Origin: Albugo candida
Lineage: Eukaryota > Oomycota > Peronosporomycetes > Albuginales
Assembly (NCBI GenBank): GCA_040437565.1
Contig: JBDOQK010000035.1
Span: forward strand, 1-64,000
Length of the DNA: 64,000 nt
Direction: 5' to 3'
The notes below the pieces were generated by a model that did no database searches, was not told the DNA's origin, and saw nothing but the letters and a program-made list of their open reading frames with translations. Shown here one piece after another: positions 45,145 to 53,832 of this stretch. The position numbers and the translations under genes are program-made. The stretch's first letter is position 1; each line of letters opens with the position of its first letter.

Positions 45145-46044
45145 ATGGTTGCGACGAACGCAATCCCACGCGATACAAGCGGGTGCTCTTCGATGGGCGC
45201 ACTGAAAAGACCTGAAAATGAGAATTGGCGCGGAAAGTATCTGCGTGCGCTCAACATATATGCGCCACAAGTAGAATATTCGATGAACAACAAAAAAGGT
45301 CGAGTGATTTCACCTTCATACAATTCAAAAAAGCAAATTGAATTGCAGTTTAATTGGGATGATTGGAAGCAATTCAACCGCACGACCGCATCAATTCCAG
45401 AATCGAATTTCCATACCGATAAGCGATCGCGTGTTTTTGGTAAGAATTGGACTGATGCGAAGAGCCACCGATTGGTCAAAGGGGATGATGCTATCTCATC
45501 TCCCATTGAGATTCCATTCACAGGATCAATAGAAGGCAGCAAGAAACGTGCACCTTGCATCTTATATGGGAGCAAATCACTGTGTGGATCGAAGCAGTCC
45601 GATAGAGACTTGTGCACGAAAAGAGAAAGTCGTACGCTAGATGGTGGTGAAATGCAGAAGAAACAGCCGAGTATAGAAGAAGGTGCTAGTGCGGTATCGT
45701 CTCGGAGTAGCAATGCTAAAGAGGACGGAGAGGATGATGATTTGGACAGCGGTATATTTCAGATGGAAGGATTAGAATACGAAAAGTATCCTGGCTCAAC
45801 TTGTTCGGGATCATCGTATTGCTCATCCACGACACCATCTCTTACGCGAGCAAGGAGATGGGTTTCTGTGGACGATGCAAATTGGCTCGATTCTTCAATC
45901 ACAAATCAGGATATAGATTCAATGGGAACAACACGCTTTGGTCTTTCCGAATCCTTTGTACCACCTCACCAAATGGTCGAACGTGGCTGCTTTTCGTTGG
46001 GGTTACAACATGAACTCAAAACACGTCTTCCTGTCCAAATCTAA
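45145..46044 (+). CDS. Conserved-looking hypothetical protein, acidic Ser-rich
   Basis: A 299-residue intronless frame. Most of it is low-complexity and probably disordered (Ser, Lys, Asp/Glu-rich; EDGEDDDLDSG near residue 195). The last 35 residues are different: SESFVPPHQMVERGCFSLGL resembles the SFVPPHE block of plant DUF584/S40 proteins in sequence and in C-terminal position. That similarity is short and may be convergent. No signal peptide or membrane segment is present. A 246-codon antisense frame overlaps it and is judged a shadow. Confidence 0.6.
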   Translation: MVATNAIPRDTSGCSSMGALKRPENENWRGKYLRALNIYAPQVEYSMNNKKGRVISPSYNSKKQIELQFNWDDWKQFNRTTASIPESNFHTDKRSRVFGKNWTDAKSHRLVKGDDAISSPIEIPFTGSIEGSKKRAPCILYGSKSLCGSKQSDRDLCTKRESRTLDGGEMQKKQPSIEEGASAVSSRSSNAKEDGEDDDLDSGIFQMEGLEYEKYPGSTCSGSSYCSSTTPSLTRARRWVSVDDANWLDSSITNQDIDSMGTTRFGLSESFVPPHQMVERGCFSLGLQHELKTRLPVQI

Positions 46045-46138
46045 ATCAAACGCGCATATTTAATAACTTATAAAATCTAATGCAAGATGTTTTTCTGCAA
46101 TACCTGTATCCTTCTTTACCCAGACATACCGGTATCTC

Positions 46139-47938
46139 ATGCTCGTCGCAATGCATTGTCGTCTATCGCGTCACTTCGGTGGCCATTTCTGTAGCTCCTG
46201 GACATATTTACGACCTACTCGTTTGCTTCCCATAATCTCCATCACCTCTTCTTCCCATACATATCATTCTACGCCTTCAATTCAAGCAAAATCGCCCAAT
46301 ATTAACCGTGGAATCTCAACTGATATAATCTGCCATTTACGTGATGTCGGGGTCACAATTCCTGGTGGAAAGATGCTTTTCGATAATTTGGGAATGAACT
46401 TTATCCGTGGAGCGAAAATCGGTATTCTCGGGTCCAATGGAAGTGGAAAATCGACGCTATTGAAAATAATAGCTGGCGTTCGTCGAGATTTCGATGGAGA
46501 TCGATGGATCAAAGCCGAGACGCGTGTTGGCTACTTACCCCAAGAACCCATTTTAGACCCATCCAAAACAGTGTATGAGAACATAATGGACGGCTTACAG
46601 CAGTGTCAAAGTCTCATGAACGCATTCGACAAAATATCAATTGATATGGGGGAACCAGACGCCGATTTTGATCGTTTACTGCAAGAACAAGGAGATCTGC
46701 AAGAGCGTATCGATCAATTGGGATGCTGGGAATTATCTCATGAAATTGAACGAGCGATGCAAGCGCTTCGTGTGCCTCCAAAAGACTCGAGTGTGGTGAC
46801 ATTATCAGGTGGCGAACGTCGTCGAGTAGCGTTATGTCGTCTTCTACTTGAGAAGCCGGACATTCTCCTTTTGGATGAGCCTACGAATCATTTAGATGCT
46901 GCATCGGTTGCGTGGTTGGAAGCATATCTGATGAATTATAAGGGAACTGTAATTGCTGTCACACACGATCGCTACTTTCTCGACAATGTTGTCGGGTGGA
47001 TTCTCGAGCTCGATCGTGGGCAAACATTTGTGTATGAGGGAAACTATACCAAGTGGCTTGAGCAGAAGCAAAATCGACTCAACACTCAGCAAAAGAGCGA
47101 TATCGTTCGTGCCAAACAGATCGCAAAGGAATTAGAATGGACGAGAACGCATCAAGGCAATAAGAAAGGGAATAAGGCTCGTGCTCGTAAACTACAAAGT
47201 ATCGATGCAACACGTCAATCACGAATCACAGAAGGACAAATCGTGATTCCTAATGGCCCTCGACTTGGCTCCAAGGTCATACAAGTTCGTAATGTGACCA
47301 AACGTATTCCCGAAAACAATCGTATTCTCTTCCAAAAAGTCAATTTCGATATTCCTCCCAATTCGATCGTTGGAATTGTTGGCGGAAATGGAACTGGAAA
47401 GTCAACGCTTTTGAAAGTAATCGCTGGGATCGAAATGCCCGATGAAGGCTCCGTGGAATTAGGAAAGACTGTATCACTTGGCGTCGTGAGTCAAACTCGA
47501 GATGAATTGCATAGTCGAAAAACTGTGTACGAGACGATCTCGCAAGATAACGACATTGTGGTACTGGAAGGTGGAGAGCAGATACATGCACGTGCATATA
47601 TTGCTGCTTTCAATTTGCGTGGTCCCATGCAGGAACGATACGTCTCGACACTGAGTGGTGGTGAGCGTAATCGTGTCCACTTGGCTCAAATGCTTCTTGG
47701 TGGTCATAATGTGATTCTGCTTGATGAACCGACGAATGATCTGGATGTGGAAACGCTTCGTTCTTTAGAGACGGCGCTGGTGGAAACGTTTGAAGGAGTA
47801 GCACTTGTCATTTCGCATGATCGATATTTTCTCGATCGGATTTGCACGCACATAATCGCATTTGAGACTGAAAAAGTACGCTTCTTTGATGGGAATTATT
47901 CCGAGTATGAACGTGCGAAAATGTCAAAGAAAAAATAG
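46139..47938 (+). CDS. ettA: EttA-type ABC-F ATPase, probably mitochondrial
   Basis: A 599-residue protein with two ABC cassettes and no membrane segments, the ABC-F layout. Cassette 1: Walker A GSNGSGKST (residues 98-106), signature LSGGERRR, Walker B ILLLDEPTNHLD. A linker rich in charged residues (RAKQIAKELEWTR...) matches the ABC-F interdomain arm. Cassette 2: GGNGTGKST, LSGGERNR, VILLDEPTNDLD. The sequence follows bacterial EttA closely (LDPSKTVYENIMDG, TEGQIVIPNGPRLG). EttA gates translation initiation on the ribosome in response to ATP. The first ~60 residues are an added Arg/Ser/His-rich, acid-free stretch that fits a mitochondrial presequence, so I infer action on mitoribosomes and an endosymbiont or transferred origin. 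Confidence 0.9.
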   Translation: MLVAMHCRLSRHFGGHFCSSWTYLRPTRLLPIISITSSSHTYHSTPSIQAKSPNINRGISTDIICHLRDVGVTIPGGKMLFDNLGMNFIRGAKIGILGSNGSGKSTLLKIIAGVRRDFDGDRWIKAETRVGYLPQEPILDPSKTVYENIMDGLQQCQSLMNAFDKISIDMGEPDADFDRLLQEQGDLQERIDQLGCWELSHEIERAMQALRVPPKDSSVVTLSGGERRRVALCRLLLEKPDILLLDEPTNHLDAASVAWLEAYLMNYKGTVIAVTHDRYFLDNVVGWILELDRGQTFVYEGNYTKWLEQKQNRLNTQQKSDIVRAKQIAKELEWTRTHQGNKKGNKARARKLQSIDATRQSRITEGQIVIPNGPRLGSKVIQVRNVTKRIPENNRILFQKVNFDIPPNSIVGIVGGNGTGKSTLLKVIAGIEMPDEGSVELGKTVSLGVVSQTRDELHSRKTVYETISQDNDIVVLEGGEQIHARAYIAAFNLRGPMQERYVSTLSGGERNRVHLAQMLLGGHNVILLDEPTNDLDVETLRSLETALVETFEGVALVISHDRYFLDRICTHIIAFETEKVRFFDGNYSEYERAKMSKKK

Positions 47939-47959
47939 CAAAAATTAGATTTCTCCCTC

Positions 47960-48059
47960 NNNNNNNNNNNNNNNNNNNNNNNNNNNNNNNNNNNNNNNNN
48001 NNNNNNNNNNNNNNNNNNNNNNNNNNNNNNNNNNNNNNNNNNNNNNNNNNNNNNNNNNN
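47960..48059. other. Assembly gap with duplicated flank (65 bp)
   Basis: 100 N. Positions 48060-48124 repeat 47895-47959, the last 44 coding bases of the ABC-F gene and its stop. Confidence 0.95.
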
Positions 48060-48124
48060 ATTATTCCGAGTATGAACGTGCGAAAATGTCAAAGAAAAAA
48101 TAGCAAAAATTAGATTTCTCCCTC

Positions 48125-48700
48125 AGGTGACCTGCTGGTTTTTATAGTGGCTGAAGAATCCGAAGATTAAAATAAGTTTACCGGTGGAATTGGCTTCGAA
48201 ATCGACTTTTACTTCTTCGTTTTGCTTTGGAATTTCGAGAAATCCATCTATCAATACAGCGTTTTCTTGTGTCATTACAGCTCGATTTTGTGTGTGCGGG
48301 CTTTGTAGACATAGGAATTACTGTCTGATTATCAAACATAAACCTTCACAATCTCATGGTTGCCGAAATCTTCCAAAAGCGCACACAAAGGATCTATTAT
48401 CGTATCAAAATTGTATTCTTGCAATGGACAATGTAAGAGAAGCATTGTGTATTGCGCATTCGGTCGAATTGAACTGTTGACTTGTCAACAGTAGGGAATC
48501 ACTCTACTCGTCTCTTGATTGGAATCCTTTGATGCAAAACGATAAAGATGCGGTGGATGAACGATGGCATTTGACTCGATGCAAAACCTTAATTCAGCAT
48601 TGCGTCTGCATACATGAGATATGCTTAATTCGATTACATTTATAAGTTGGCTCTGATCATGAAATCAACATATCTCTCCGCACGCGCTAGACTATGAGAG
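48125..48700 (-). CDS. Minus-strand coding-like segments, unresolved small gene
   Basis: Two segments look coding: about 48490-48345 (NAQYTMLLLHCPLQEYNF...) and about 48290-48126 (AVLIDGFLEIPKQNEEVKV... ending in a TGA just after the ABC-F gene). A short intron near 48340-48295 could join them. The gene would converge on the ABC-F gene. I do not recognise the family. Confidence 0.3.
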
Positions 48701-48929
48701 AATTTCTACGCTCAAGCGATGAATAGGATCGTGGCGAGTGAGGCAATATTACCAGTTCAGCAGTACTGTCAACGACGCCATATCAGGTACTTACGGAACA
48801 AGAACAGTCTCGTGCGCAAACGATACGATATGGCAATCGCCGCAAGTTTCCATGTGACTTTCGAGACCAGCCAATACTTCGAGTTGATCGATTTTGTATG
48901 GTCGTTAATTTTCGTTTTTTCCAGTTAGT

Positions 48930-50210
48930 TTGTCGCTTAACGTGGCGGTGTTCTCTCTTCGCATGGAGCTATCGACTCCGTGACCATTGACTTGCCATTC
49001 CGCGCATAAGCTGTTTCGAGCGCAGATATGATACCTTCGAGTTGAGAGAAATGATAGAATGCTTCGGAAGCTTTTTTGTCGCACCCACTGACATGATTGA
49101 AGATACACTGTGCCCGGGAAAACGTTGATCGGCAGGATCCCGTCTTGGTGCCGTGTAATACTGCCGTTGCTCCCTGAAAACGTGAATGAATACCGCAGGT
49201 ATCTATTCCCTCTTCCCCTGCTTCCACGTCATATATCTCGACATGGTATCGCCAATGAATGGATGGAACATTTGAATTGTGTTGCCACCACTATCGACAC
49301 ATGCGACGATACTGTAGCATCCGGTAGGCGTCCGATCTCATCGAATGGCTACATATTATCACACTTTACAATTCTCAGATTGAGACAAAGCATTTGTACC
49401 TGTACTTTCGCTTCATATCCGATAACTACCGCATAATAGTTGGAGGCCCAATAGTCGATCCAATAACGTAATGTATTGCCTCGACATCGGCTACCCTGTC
49501 TGAGCAGCCTCATTGACCGCATCTTTGAGTGTCTCTGATCCTGAGCGAGTAGGGACGACTTTGATACCGGGCATTGACCTATGAAAGACATTTATTAAAT
49601 CCTTCTATGCGTTCAGGGTACAGTCTATATAGCCGAGAAGAAATGCAAATGAACCGTTCTGAGTATCACAGTATCCCATATAAGCGGCACAGTCCAAGCC
49701 CAAGAGAGCACAAGCGGCTGCCGTAGCAAATCCGTGTTATCCAGAACCGGATTCAACAAAAGCACGATGCTTTCCAAGTCCCTTTGCAAGAACGGCTTGA
49801 GCGATAGCGTTATAGATNNNNNNNNNNNNNNNNNNNNNNNNNNNNNNNNNNNNNNNNNNNNNNNNNNNNNNNNNNNNNNNNNNNNNNNNNNNNNNNNNNN
49901 NNNNNNNNNNNNNNNNNCGTTCTGAGTATCACAGTATCCCATATAAGCGGCACAGTCCAAGCCCAAGAGAGCACAAGCGGCTGCCGTAGCAAATCCGTGT
50001 TATCCAGAACCGGATTCAACAAAAGCACGATGCTTTCCAAGTCCCTTTGCAAGAACGGCTTGAGCGATAGCGTTATAGATTCTATGCGCTCATATGCGAT
50101 CAAAGCTCGCATTTTAGCCATGGTTGCGCAACATTACAGTGTTTTGTGAGCCGTTCCGCAAAGTACAGACTAATAATGTAATTTTTCTTGCAAGCTTTGT
50201 GCTTGTACTA
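48930..50210 (-). pseudogene. trpB: Tryptophan synthase beta (trpB) pseudogene
   Basis: Minus-strand fragments in several frames reproduce the TrpB sequence in order: SLYFAERLTKH (near 50190), a broken KREDL-type block, AHRIYNAIAQAVLAKGLGKH (near 50085; TrpB has AHKINNAIGQ), HGFATAAACALLGLDCAAYM, a VPTRSGSETLKDAVNEAA block (near 49560), a YVIGSTIGP block, an HPFIGDT block, VEAGEEG, VLHGTKT and ASEAFYHFSQLEGIISALE (near 49030). The enzyme makes tryptophan from indole and serine. Here the PLP-binding lysine codon is AGA, Arg (50081-50083). A TAA stands in the glycine-rich GSGQHG block (50000-50002), a TGA just before AHRIYN (50090-50092), and at least four frame changes follow. The N-terminal ~70 residues are not recognised. 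An assembly overlap doubles part of it (49655-49817 and 49918-50080). Confidence 0.88.
49818..49917. other. Assembly gap with duplicated flank (163 bp)
   Basis: 100 N inside the trpB pseudogene. Positions 49918-50080 repeat 49655-49817. Confidence 0.95.
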
Positions 50211-50463
50211 CGGTTTCTGCAACAAAGCATTCGCTTTGGACGAAAGTAGGCATTCAGTTCCGAGACAGGAGAATACACAATAGGGTGCATTGGTGCCGCG
50301 CAAGTGCCGCTCAGGTGTGTCGGTTTTTGTGGACGATACTTTGATGGTCATGTGGATCGATGGACGGACAAGAAACCACGCCCAGCGTGCTTTGTATTTC
50401 ACAACATAAACACTGAGAAAGAAGAGAACCTTATCAAGAGCATCACGTCCTGTGGTTTATTCT

Positions 50464-51309
50464 TTAAACTTTCAAAAGAACGTAACGAGGAATAGTGTGG
50501 TCAAAGCTGGATCCGCTGATTTTATTTCGAATCCATGAGAAAAATGGTGTCGTTTTTTTCTTTTTCTTTTGCTCTGTCGATGCCAAAGCAACTTTATCTT
50601 CGAACGTCTTGTTTCCAATATGTACGTGAAACCTTTCGTCCTTTTTCAAAAAAGCGATAGTCAAGGGTTCCGATAATTCTGGTCCAATGACCAAAATCCA
50701 GTTCTGCGAGTCACCTCGCTCAATTGCTCTTGCTATTACCCTAAATTGCGTACCTTGTCTTAGGTTGAAGCTGACAAGGTGCTTATTCTTTTGTCTTCGG
50801 TGACGAGGAAGGCTAGGTGTGAGAAGTTTAGTTTTGTCACCGAGACGAAATTCGAGACTAGTGTACTTGAAAGTCCTTGCACCGTTAACAGTAACATTAT
50901 CAAACTTTACTGCCCAGTTTTCGGAAGCTGAGGCTTTCAACGCTATCGTGGAATGGAAATCTGGTTCATACGTAGTTGACAATGAAAGTTTATCGCCATG
51001 AAATGTGTATCGGAACGTATCACAGTCTTTCCCTAGTTCGTCTGGACCGAGGTTGAGAATGGTATCTTGTTTGATAGAGGAAGCGACCTGACCCCACCAA
51101 AAAGAATGATCACAAAAATACTTTTGAGAACCATGTGCCTCGTTCAAGCTCAATTTGGATTCAAGTTTGAAGGAGCTTGCGTCTGAAGGTTTTATGCGCG
51201 TACATTGTGCATCATTCCCTATGAAACATTTTTTCTCGCCCAGAAGGGAGCTTGAATAGAGGAGCACTTGTAGCAGCACCAAAAAGAAATGACGTAGTAG
51301 TGTACACAT
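50464..51309 (-). CDS. Secreted protein of unknown function
   Basis: An intronless 281-residue protein. The N-terminus (MCTLLRHFFLVLLQVLLYSS, cleavage likely near residue 24-26) is a clear signal peptide, and no other membrane segment follows. The mature part has four early cysteines (about residues 28, 36, 66 and 95), a beta-rich middle, and a Lys-rich tract (EQKKKKKTTPF) near the end. No RxLR-EER, CRN or CHxC-type effector motif is visible. Secretion from a plant-associated oomycete makes an extracellular or host-directed role possible, but that is only inference from the signal peptide. It lies beside the trpB pseudogene. Confidence 0.7.
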   Translation of the reverse strand: MCTLLRHFFLVLLQVLLYSSSLLGEKKCFIGNDAQCTRIKPSDASSFKLESKLSLNEAHGSQKYFCDHSFWWGQVASSIKQDTILNLGPDELGKDCDTFRYTFHGDKLSLSTTYEPDFHSTIALKASASENWAVKFDNVTVNGARTFKYTSLEFRLGDKTKLLTPSLPRHRRQKNKHLVSFNLRQGTQFRVIARAIERGDSQNWILVIGPELSEPLTIAFLKKDERFHVHIGNKTFEDKVALASTEQKKKKKTTPFFSWIRNKISGSSFDHTIPRYVLLKV

Positions 51310-53330
51310 TTTTTGGAAGACAGGTTATTGAAAGTGGCAAAAATGGAATGCGAAGGGTATCGATGCCTCAAAGTCGGATCTACTCTACCACAGTGTCGTG
51401 AGCTTCAAGTACCAATCACATATCATATTAAATCCACGTATGACTTCAACCCCTCAATTCATTTGCGGAACACGAGCGAATCACATAAACGTTGCACTTT
51501 AAAGTGACTCGAATTAAAACTTGAGCCTATTATTAACCTCGTTTTGGTTCACGACACGATCAAAACACATAAACATTATACTTTTAAACTAACTCGAATA
51601 AAACCTCGACGCTATTATGAATCTCGTTTTCATTCAACACAATAGCTCAACGAGGTCAACGCTTATGTAGCAGTATCTCTTAATACTGCTTCCACGAGCA
51701 ACTGCGTTTTCTGCGACAACTTAATTGATCGCGACACAAGCTACAAACTGGAGATATATAAGCGCATATGTCTTGCACACAACCACAACGAAACACACGT
51801 TGTATCTCAGTATTACCGCCTTGTATCAAAATTGAGCTACACTGTATTCGATTTCAGCCTTCCTCCCTGCCTAATATATCACTAATCTCTTTCTGTGGCG
51901 CATTGGTAAGTAACCGGTGGATACACAGCGCATAAGATCAACAGTGAGAGCGACAATCTGTACACATGAACTCGGAACTTTTGCGTCACAACAATCGGAA
52001 GGGGTGATATAAAAGGGATCAGATTCAAGGATATGTATGGAGTTTGATGTTGGAACACGCTGCGCTCTTAAGCGTGCATTATGGGTCAGTAACTTTCTCG
52101 GTCAGAATTTGAATGATCTTACTACAACAAGAATTCTAAGTCTTTTACACTGCGTTACTCATTCTTGCTTTGGGGATTCCATCACGAAACGTACCTGGAG
52201 AGGTGTTTACAGCAATTGAGCAGTCAATGCTCCTGTTAGTGGATAGCGACTAATGTGCATCAGCGAATGTTTTTAAAAGCGGATGTTGCATGCTTCCATC
52301 GACTCCGGCCTCGTCGTATTTGCGCTTCCTATAGTCGCGTACGGTAAAAACGCATGGCTCGTACTTTGAATGCGCGTCTCTGTCTCCTGTTTATACTCAG
52401 AAGATCTTTTTGGTCTTGGCAATTGTCGGCACGAGCATATCCGTGTATCTGATGCAGTGAACTGTGGGCGCAACATTCTGGTGCGATTGAGAGTATTATA
52501 CCGGTCATTTTCCTAACTGGTTGATGACTGTGTGTTTCGCCTGGGACAATTGATTCTCATAATCATTGTTAGTACTCAAAACGTCCTTTATTTCATACTT
52601 TGATGCCATTGATGTACTACCTACCCATCGCTATAAAGATGGTGCACTCGATGATACTATACTATACATGCAGCCACACATAGCATGAAAGTATCTCAGA
52701 TGAAGAGCGCATTGAAGAGACCAGCATAGTCATTAGCGTTGACAACGACCGTGGCTGATGCGTATAGAGCTCCATGAGTATACGTCCGTCGCCTCACTTT
52801 GGGCAACTGCACGCTGATACAAATGGGCTTTTGTATCCAACCAGTACACAGTATACTAAATGCGTCTGTAGATTACACGCTACTCAAAAAGCTTGTACCA
52901 AGCGACTTTGGGCGTATTTGCTGGCGCTTCTTACGGCCACATCGTCCTACAGTCTCGTGCACGTTTGAGTGAATGCATTCTCATATCCGACTGCCCATTG
53001 CTGCTGCATAGAGTCTGTTTAATCGCGGTGTTGTGTATACTCATCTCACTCGTTTGAAACGATACAAACTGACATGTGAATATAACATCACATTTTTTTC
53101 CTGGCCAAAAGCATTTGTATGCAGCGTCACGCATACGTGCTTAACCCACACGCTCGTGGAAAATCGCTTATATCACGTGTAGTTGAATGATTCTAATCAT
53201 TTTGTCGCCATCCATTTTACCCAAGCACCCGATTTAACTTGACCGACTTGCGATCATCGTACTAGTCCAAATATCCCATTGAATCCGCTATTTTGTTCCA
53301 CTCGTTGTAACCTCGATACTTTGCGAGTAG
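51310..53330. other. Intergenic stretch with an 84-bp direct repeat
   Basis: No gene is supported over about 2 kb. An imperfect tandem pair of ~84-bp units lies at 51471-51554 and 51555-51640, sharing CACATAAAC, ACTCGAAT and AATCTCGTTTT-like words. Short frames such as 52037-52219 have no recognisable family. Confidence 0.5.
51471..51640 (+). repeat. Imperfect 84-bp tandem duplication
   Basis: Two adjacent copies about 75-80 percent alike by eye, offset 84 bases. Confidence 0.6.
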
Positions 53331-53334
53331 ATAA

Positions 53335-53772
53335 ATGTCGTATTCAGCAGCTCGTGACGTCGACAATGAGATATTACAAAATCTGCTGAGCTTTTACCAC
53401 GGACACAAAATCGCCTCACATGGACCCGATTTAGCGTTCCATACAATTCGAGACGCATTTGGATTTGTATTGCTGAGCTCAGAACTCCGAGCATTGAGTT
53501 CGACCCCAATTTCTCCACCAAGCCCTTTGACCCTTCCTATTGTCCTTGCGGACTTGTACGATCAAATACAAGGAGCTTTCATATTGGAGCCCTTAATGGA
53601 GCTTGATGATGCTGGTGTCACATCCTTCCCGCTGAAACGAGATGGAAGACTAGCCGACCGAAACGGAGTATCAAAATATTGTGGTTGCCAATCTCTCATC
53701 CAAAGGCTCCATCCGGCAATTCTCTCCAATGACTTTCATATAGTCAATCCTTTAAATAGCTTCCAACCGTAA
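53335..53772 (+). CDS. Cyclase-like fragment, possibly an upstream domain of the next gene
   Basis: A 145-codon frame whose first 45 residues resemble the class III cyclase domain of the gene downstream: ILQNLLSFYHGHKIASHGPDLAFHTIRDA against IMRNLLPRFCGYEIATRGDAFQLAFHSIKNA (compared in parts). The metal-binding Asp position reads GPDLAF here, so the loop is altered. The rest is not recognised. It could be an upstream exon of a two-domain cyclase (a GTAACA donor overlaps its stop) or the remains of a duplicated gene. Confidence 0.4.
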   Translation: MSYSAARDVDNEILQNLLSFYHGHKIASHGPDLAFHTIRDAFGFVLLSSELRALSSTPISPPSPLTLPIVLADLYDQIQGAFILEPLMELDDAGVTSFPLKRDGRLADRNGVSKYCGCQSLIQRLHPAILSNDFHIVNPLNSFQP

Positions 53773-53832
53773 CACTCGATCCCTTTCGCGTATTCCGAGA
53801 GCAATTGCATGTGTTAACATCACACAATTGCA

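Noticed and set aside
44973-45713. A 246-codon minus-strand frame
   Set aside because: It lies fully antisense to the frame at 45145-46044, has no domain signal, and its hydrophobic stretches arise from the Lys/Asp/Ser-rich codons of the sense gene.
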